Part shown: one piece after another, positions 6,029-9,857 of the stretch | Numbering within the stretch: the stretch's first letter is position 1 | Layout of the letters: every line of letters begins with the position of its first letter | NCBI GenBank assembly: GCA_036505485.1 | Contig: DASXTK010000377.1 | Coordinates: forward strand, 1 to 9,857 | DNA length: 9,857 nt | Reading direction: 5' to 3' | Source of the DNA: DASXTK01 sp036505485 | GTDB lineage: Bacteria > Actinomycetota > Acidimicrobiia > Acidimicrobiales > VFJN01 | Notes under the pieces: model-generated | Databases searched by the model: none | Told to the model about the DNA's origin: nothing | Seen by the model: only the letters and a program-made list of their open reading frames with translations | Translations under genes and position numbers: made by a program

Positions 6029-7049
6029 GATCATCGACTGCCACGGGCACTACACCACCGCTCCTCCCCCACTCGGCGCCTACCGCGACGCCCAGCGGGC
6101 CGATCTCGTGGCCGACCCCGGTCATGTCGGCGCCAAGGGAACGGTGGCCATCAGCGACGACGAGATCCGAGGCAGCCTCGAGGACGCCCAACTTCGCCAG
6201 CAGCGGGAGCGGGGCACCGACCTCACCCTGTTCTCGCCCCGGGCCTCGTGGATGGGACATCACCTCGGGAACATCCACACGAGCACCTTCTGGACCGAGC
6301 ACTGCAACGAGTTGATCCGAAGGGTCTGCGACCTCTACCCGGAGAACTTCGCCCCGGTCTGCCAGCTTCCCCAGTCCCCGGGCGCGCCGGTCGACCCGTC
6401 GGTGCGGGAGCTGGAGCGGTGCGTCACCGAGATGGGGTTCGTGGGCTGCAACCTGAACCCGGACCCGTCCGGCGGGTTCTGGACCGGTCCGCCTCTGTCC
6501 GACCGGTCCTGGTATCCGCTGTACGAGACGATGTGCGCCCTGGACGTGCCGGCCATGGTCCACGTGAGCCAGGCGTGCAACCCCAACTTCCACACCACCG
6601 GATCGCACTACCTCGGCGCCGACACCACGGCCTTCATGCAACTCTTGACCTCGGACCTCCTCGCCGACTTCCCCACTCTGCGGCTGGTGGTCCCCCACGG
6701 CGGCGGAGCAGTCCCGTACCACTGGGGCCGGTTCCGGGGGCTGGCCCAGGACCTGGGGAAGCCCCCGCTCGACGAGCTGCTACTCGGCAACGTGTTCTTC
6801 GACACCTGCGTGTACCACCAGGCCGGGATCGACTGCCTGCTGGCGGTCATCCCCGTGGACAACATCCTGTTCGCCTCGGAGATGATCGGCGCGGTGCGGG
6901 GCATCGACCCCGAGACCGGCCACCATTACGACGACACCCGTCGCTACCTCGAGGCCGCCAACCTGAGCGACGACGACCGGGACAAGATCTTCGACACCAA
7001 CGCCCGCCGGGTCTACCCCCGGCTCACGAGCACCGTGGGAGTCCGATGA
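6027..7049 (+). CDS. ligJ: 4-oxalomesaconate hydratase (amidohydrolase superfamily)
   Basis: A 340-residue cytoplasmic metal-dependent enzyme that adds water to 4-oxalomesaconate, giving 4-carboxy-4-hydroxy-2-oxoadipate. It begins MIIDCHGHYTTAP, as Sphingobium LigJ does. Putative zinc and active-site residues are His6 and His8 (D-C-H-G-H), His179 (MVHVS), His224 (VVPHGGG) and Glu285 (FASEMIGAVRG); all sit at or one position from the LigJ residues I recall. Other family-specific blocks are LFSPRASWMGHH (68-79), NLNPDPSGG (142-150) and HWGRFRGLAQ (232-241). The upstream in-frame codons from 5940 do not resemble the family, so the ATG at 6027 is the start; AGGA lies 9 nt before it. The stop overlaps the ligK start (ATGA). 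It heads a three-gene rightward operon. Confidence 0.94.
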   Translation: MIIDCHGHYTTAPPPLGAYRDAQRADLVADPGHVGAKGTVAISDDEIRGSLEDAQLRQQRERGTDLTLFSPRASWMGHHLGNIHTSTFWTEHCNELIRRVCDLYPENFAPVCQLPQSPGAPVDPSVRELERCVTEMGFVGCNLNPDPSGGFWTGPPLSDRSWYPLYETMCALDVPAMVHVSQACNPNFHTTGSHYLGADTTAFMQLLTSDLLADFPTLRLVVPHGGGAVPYHWGRFRGLAQDLGKPPLDELLLGNVFFDTCVYHQAGIDCLLAVIPVDNILFASEMIGAVRGIDPETGHHYDDTRRYLEAANLSDDDRDKIFDTNARRVYPRLTSTVGVR

Positions 7050-7735
7050 ACGAGACGCAGCCGCACCACGTCGTCGTCCGGTCCATCGAGCGGGCCGAGC
7101 GCCGCGTCGTCGACGGACTCGGCGCGCTCGGCACCGCCACCGTTCACGAAGCCATCGGACGCCGGGGCTTCGCCGGACCCCAGTTCCGACCCATCCAGCC
7201 CGGCGCCCGCCTGGCCGGGTCGGCGGTCACCGTGTCCTGCCACCCGGGCGACAACCTGATGGTCCACGCTGCGGTCGAGGTGTGCCAGGAGGGCGACATC
7301 GTGGTCATCACCCACATCGCACCGTCCAGCCACGGCGGTTTCGGTGAGCTGCTGGGCACCACGTTCATGGCTCGGGGCGTCCGGGCCATGGTCACCGACG
7401 CGGGGGTGCGGGACACGGCGGAGCTCCGGGCCATGGGCTTCGCGGCGTGGTCGCCGCACATCTCCTGCCAGGGCACGATCAAGGCCAGCCCGGGGTCGGT
7501 CAACGTGCCGGTGGTGCTGGGGAACCAGGTCGTTCATCCGGGAGACGTGGTCTGCGCCGACGACGACGGGGTGGTCGTGGTGGCCCGGGAGGAGGCGGCC
7601 TGGGCCCTGGATCGGTCCCGGGAACGGGTGGCGAACGAGGAGGCGACCCGGGCTCGGCTGGCCGCCGGAGAGCTGAGCCTCGACATCTACGGGCTGCGGC
7701 GCATCCTCGAGGGGCTGGGCGTGGAGTACCACTAG
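7046..7735 (+). CDS. ligK: 4-carboxy-4-hydroxy-2-oxoadipate aldolase (RraA fold)
   Basis: A 229-residue protein of the RraA/HMG-CHA aldolase family. It splits 4-carboxy-4-hydroxy-2-oxoadipate into pyruvate and oxaloacetate, the last step of the pathway, using a divalent metal. The signature G-E-L-L-G-T at 100-105 and DAGVRDTAEL (118-127) are present, with Arg122 and Asp123 matching the Arg/Asp pair that binds substrate and metal in Pseudomonas HMG/CHA aldolase. HPGDVVCADDDGVVVV (164-179) is the other family block. A long C-terminal helix (about 182-210) is typical of aldolases rather than of the RNase E regulator RraA. GGGAG lies 4 nt before the ATG. The stop overlaps the next start as TAGTG. 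The ligJ neighbour makes the aldolase role far likelier than a generic RraA. Confidence 0.9.
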   Translation: MNETQPHHVVVRSIERAERRVVDGLGALGTATVHEAIGRRGFAGPQFRPIQPGARLAGSAVTVSCHPGDNLMVHAAVEVCQEGDIVVITHIAPSSHGGFGELLGTTFMARGVRAMVTDAGVRDTAELRAMGFAAWSPHISCQGTIKASPGSVNVPVVLGNQVVHPGDVVCADDDGVVVVAREEAAWALDRSRERVANEEATRARLAAGELSLDIYGLRRILEGLGVEYH

Positions 7736-8547
7736 TGCGGGTGTGCCTCCTCGGACTGGGCGAGGCCGGATCCGCCATCGCCACCGACCTGGTCGCCGCC
7801 GGGGTGGAGGTCCACGGCTACGACCCCGCTGACGTCGCCACGCCGGACGGCGTCGTGCGCCATGACGACCCGGCCGCGGCGGTTGGCCGGGCCGACGTCG
7901 TCCTGGCCCTCACCGGTGCGGCCGCGGCCAGGGCCGTCCTGGACCGGGTGGTCGACGCCCTCCCGGACGACGCCGTCTACGCCGACCTGTCCACCGGGTC
8001 GGCTGGACTCAAGCGGGAGTTGGCCGACATCGTCGGGAGCAGGTTCGTCGATGTCGCGCTGATGGCCCCGGTGCCGGCGACCGGGCTGCGCACTCCGGCC
8101 CTGGCTTCGGGGCCCGCCGCCCTGGCGTTCATCGCAGCCATGACGCCGCTGGGGATGCGGGTCGAGTCCGTCGGGGACGAAGCCGGGCAGGCCGCCACCC
8201 GCAAGCTCCTGCGCAGCGTGGTCATGAAGGGGCTGGCCGCCTTGCTGATCGAGACCCTGCGGGCCGCCCAGGCCGCGGGAACCCAGGTCGAGACCTGGGA
8301 GAACCTGGTAGCTCAACTGTCGGCGATCGACGAGACATTGGTCCGGCGGTTGGTGACAGGGACCGGACTACACGCCGTCCGCCGGCGCGACGAGATGGAG
8401 GCCACGGTCGAGCTGCTGACCGAGCTGGGCGTCGAGCCGACCATGTCCCGGGCCACGGCCGCGGTGATCGAGGAGATCGCCGCCGATCCCGCGATCGTCC
8501 CCCCGCTCCCGGCTAGTGAACCTCCCACTGCCGCAGAGCATCGATGA
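7735..8547 (+). CDS. NAD(P)-dependent dehydrogenase with DUF1932 C-terminal domain
   Basis: A 270-residue protein related to 6-phosphogluconate and 3-hydroxyisobutyrate dehydrogenases. The N-terminal Rossmann fold has G-L-G-E-A-G at 7-12 and an acidic strand end (GYD, Asp30). Y-A-D-L-S-T-G-S (82-89) is the substrate-loop motif. Lys157 in A-T-R-K-L-L-R-S corresponds to the usual catalytic lysine, although the following Asn pair is replaced by Arg-Ser, as I recall for the DUF1932 group. The C-terminal helical part (about 158-255) fits DUF1932. The GTG start overlaps the ligK stop, with GGAG 8 nt upstream, so it belongs to the ligJK operon. The established route needs no further dehydrogenase besides LigC, so its substrate is open. 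Its 3' end overlaps the convergent GntR gene by 35 bases. Confidence 0.85.
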   Translation: MRVCLLGLGEAGSAIATDLVAAGVEVHGYDPADVATPDGVVRHDDPAAAVGRADVVLALTGAAAARAVLDRVVDALPDDAVYADLSTGSAGLKRELADIVGSRFVDVALMAPVPATGLRTPALASGPAALAFIAAMTPLGMRVESVGDEAGQAATRKLLRSVVMKGLAALLIETLRAAQAAGTQVETWENLVAQLSAIDETLVRRLVTGTGLHAVRRRDEMEATVELLTELGVEPTMSRATAAVIEEIAADPAIVPPLPASEPPTAAEHR

Positions 8548-9142
8548 CCGACTCCAGGTGCGCGGCCATGGCCTTCTCCGCGGCATCCCCGTCGCCGTCG
8601 ACGACCGCGGTGACGATGCCCCGGTGCTGGGCCAGGGACTCGGCCGCCCGCCCGGGCATGGCCGCCAGCTGGAACTGATGGTGCACCGGACGGTTGCGCA
8701 GGTTGGCGATGAGGTCCTCGGCCACCTGGTGCCGGGCGATCCGGGGCAGCGCGGCGTGCAGCGTCCGGTTCAGCCGGGCGTAGGTGCGCTTGTCGTTGGC
8801 CTTCACCGCCGTTGCCATGTCCTTGATCAGCGCCTTCAGCTCCTTGCGGTCGGCCGCGGTGGCGCGCTCCGCGGCCCGCCGGGCCACCAGGCCCTCCAGC
8901 GCCAGCCGGGCCTCGGTGATCTCCACCGCCTCGCCCACGGTGATGCGGCGGACCGTGGCGCCCCGGTTGGTCTCCCGCCGCACCAGTCCCTGGGCGTCCA
9001 GCTCGACCAGGGCGGAACGAATGGCGGCCCGACCGACGTCGTAGCGCTCGCACAGCTGCAGCTCGATCAGCCGCTCACCGGGCGGGAAGACCCCGGCCAG
9101 GATGTCGTCTCGGAGCCGGTTGGCCACGCTGATCGTTGACAC
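8513..9142 (-). CDS. GntR-family regulator, FCD subfamily
   Basis: A 209-residue regulator in the usual FCD size range. Numbered from the GTG at 9142, the winged helix spans residues 5-67: NRLRDDILAGVFPPGERL (8-25), recognition region YDVGRAAIRSALVELDAQGLV (34-54) and wing NRGATVRRI. The helical FCD ligand domain follows (about 73-203). Its metal-site histidines appear to be His129, His173 and His195, while the usual Asp before the first His is Asn125. The start is uncertain: a TTG at 9154 would add four residues but overlaps the candidate operator. No good Shine-Dalgarno site precedes either, so a leaderless transcript is possible. It is divergent from ligC and probably controls the lig cluster, released by a pathway intermediate. 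Confidence 0.88.
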   Translation of the reverse strand: MSTISVANRLRDDILAGVFPPGERLIELQLCERYDVGRAAIRSALVELDAQGLVRRETNRGATVRRITVGEAVEITEARLALEGLVARRAAERATAADRKELKALIKDMATAVKANDKRTYARLNRTLHAALPRIARHQVAEDLIANLRNRPVHHQFQLAAMPGRAAESLAQHRGIVTAVVDGDGDAAEKAMAAHLESVIDALRQWEVH

Positions 9143-9143
9143 T

Positions 9144-9155
9144 ACTGTCCACAAT
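9144..9155. promoter_or_regulatory. Candidate GntR operator between gntR and ligC
   Basis: ACTGTCCACAAT matches the perfect palindrome at 6017-6028 in 10 of 12 positions and keeps the TGT-NN-ACA core. It lies in the 42-base gap between the divergent GntR gene and ligC, where it could repress both. A TTGACA at 9136-9141 on the plus strand resembles a -35 box for ligC, but no -10 box stands at the right distance. Confidence 0.55.
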
Positions 9156-9184
9156 ACGACGGTCGGGGGAGGGGGACAGCGGGC

Positions 9185-9857
9185 ATGAAGGTCGTGCTAG
9201 CTGGCGAAGGAGCCATCGCCCGGCGGCACCTCGCCGCCCTCGCCCGCATCGACGGGGTCGAGCTGGCGAGCCTGGTCGGCGGTAACCCTGACGACACCGC
9301 GGCGCTGGCCGACGAGGCCGACATCCCCCACTACACCCTCGACCTGAGCGAGGCCCTGGCCCGGCCCGGGGTCGAGGCCGCCATCCTGACCTCGCCGACC
9401 CCGCTCCACGCCGCCCAGGCCATAGAGGTGATGGAGTCCGGCCAGCACGTGCTGGTGGAGATCCCCATGGCCGACAACCTGGCCGACGCCGAGCGGGTGG
9501 TCGCGGCGCAGGAGCGCACCGGCGTCACGGCGATGGTGTGCCACACGCGCCGCTTCAACCCCAGCCACCAGTGGATCCATCGGCGGATGGCCGCCGGCGA
9601 GCTGACGCTCCAGCACCTGGTGGTGGAGACGTTCTTCTTCCGCCGGGAGAACACCAACGCCCTCGGTCAGCCCCGGAGTTGGACCGACCATCTCCTCTGG
9701 CATCACGCCTGCCACACCGTCGACCTGTTCCAGTACCAGACCGGGGAGCTGCCGGCGCGGGTCTGGGCTCAGCAGGGGCCGCCCCATCCCGACCTCGGGA
9801 TCGCCATGGACATGACCATCGGCCTGCAGACGCCGTCGGGAGCGCTGTGCTCGCTGG
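9185..9857 (+). CDS. ligC: 4-carboxy-2-hydroxymuconate-6-semialdehyde dehydrogenase (partial)
   Basis: The first 224 residues of a Gfo/Idh/MocA-type oxidoreductase; LigC is about 315 residues, so roughly 70 percent is here and the rest is cut by the window edge. It would oxidise the hemiacetal form of the LigAB product to 2-pyrone-4,6-dicarboxylate with NADP+. The Rossmann motif is G-E-G-A-I-A (7-12). Where most of the family has Glu-Lys-Pro, this protein has Glu92-Ile93-Pro94 followed by MAD, the same loss of lysine that I recall in Sphingobium LigC (EIPLAD). Other LigC-like blocks are CHTRRFNPSHQWIH (119-132), PRSWTDHLLWHHACHTVD (163-180) and HPDLGIAMDM (201-210). A purine-rich GGGGGAGGGGGA run precedes the ATG. 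It diverges from the GntR gene. Confidence 0.92.
   Translation, partial: MKVVLAGEGAIARRHLAALARIDGVELASLVGGNPDDTAALADEADIPHYTLDLSEALARPGVEAAILTSPTPLHAAQAIEVMESGQHVLVEIPMADNLADAERVVAAQERTGVTAMVCHTRRFNPSHQWIHRRMAAGELTLQHLVVETFFFRRENTNALGQPRSWTDHLLWHHACHTVDLFQYQTGELPARVWAQQGPPHPDLGIAMDMTIGLQTPSGALCSL

Noticed and set aside
5619..6722. Open frame of 367 codons on the minus strand across ligA and ligJ
   Set aside because: It crosses two genes with strong family matches and itself has no recognisable motif.
9136..9164. TTGACA at 9136-9141 as a full ligC promoter
   Set aside because: No -10-like hexamer occurs 16-18 bases downstream; the nearest, TACGAC, is at 13 bases.

Overview
The window is GC-rich throughout, with short intergenic gaps, frequent GTG starts and strongly G/C-biased third codon positions. 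The gene families fit an actinobacterium, possibly of an acidimicrobial or other deep lineage, but this is inferred from composition and gene content only. No rRNA, tRNA, CRISPR array, transposase or phage gene was seen.

Left part (1-2090). A leftward ABC exporter gene, cut by the window edge, diverges from a rightward alpha/beta hydrolase gene. The hydrolase converges on a leftward drug-efflux gene. The 342-base gap between them (1749-2090) is packed with palindromes: two tandem 55-base imperfect hairpins with the same architecture and covarying stems (1805-1859 and 1866-1920), a larger nested hairpin (1945-2016), and a perfect 10-bp stem that probably ends efflux transcription (2044-2067).

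Middle part (2091-4708). A 14-TM DHA2-family MFS efflux pump (minus) and a MarR-family regulator (plus) are divergent. Between them lie three TGAG-N4-CTCA palindromes whose centres are exactly 20 bp apart, which looks like an operator array for the MarR protein. A YdeI-like gene follows the regulator and lacks the usual C-terminal third of its family.

Right part (4715-9857). This is a catabolic cluster for protocatechuate (possibly also gallate) by 4,5-ring cleavage, of the type known from sphingomonad lig genes. ligB and ligA (dioxygenase beta and alpha subunits) run leftward. ligJ (oxalomesaconate hydratase), ligK (carboxy-hydroxy-oxoadipate aldolase, RraA fold) and a DUF1932-type NAD(P)-dependent dehydrogenase run rightward with overlapping stop and start codons. 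A GntR/FCD regulator runs leftward, and ligC (semialdehyde dehydrogenase) runs rightward off the end. LigAB opens the ring, LigC oxidises the product to the pyrone dicarboxylate, a lactonase (LigI) not seen here would open that, and LigJ and LigK finish the route to pyruvate and oxaloacetate. A TGT-NN-ACA palindrome occurs in both divergent promoter regions (about 6006-6028 and 9144-9155), suggesting that the GntR protein controls the whole cluster. The DUF1932 dehydrogenase has no assigned step in the textbook route.
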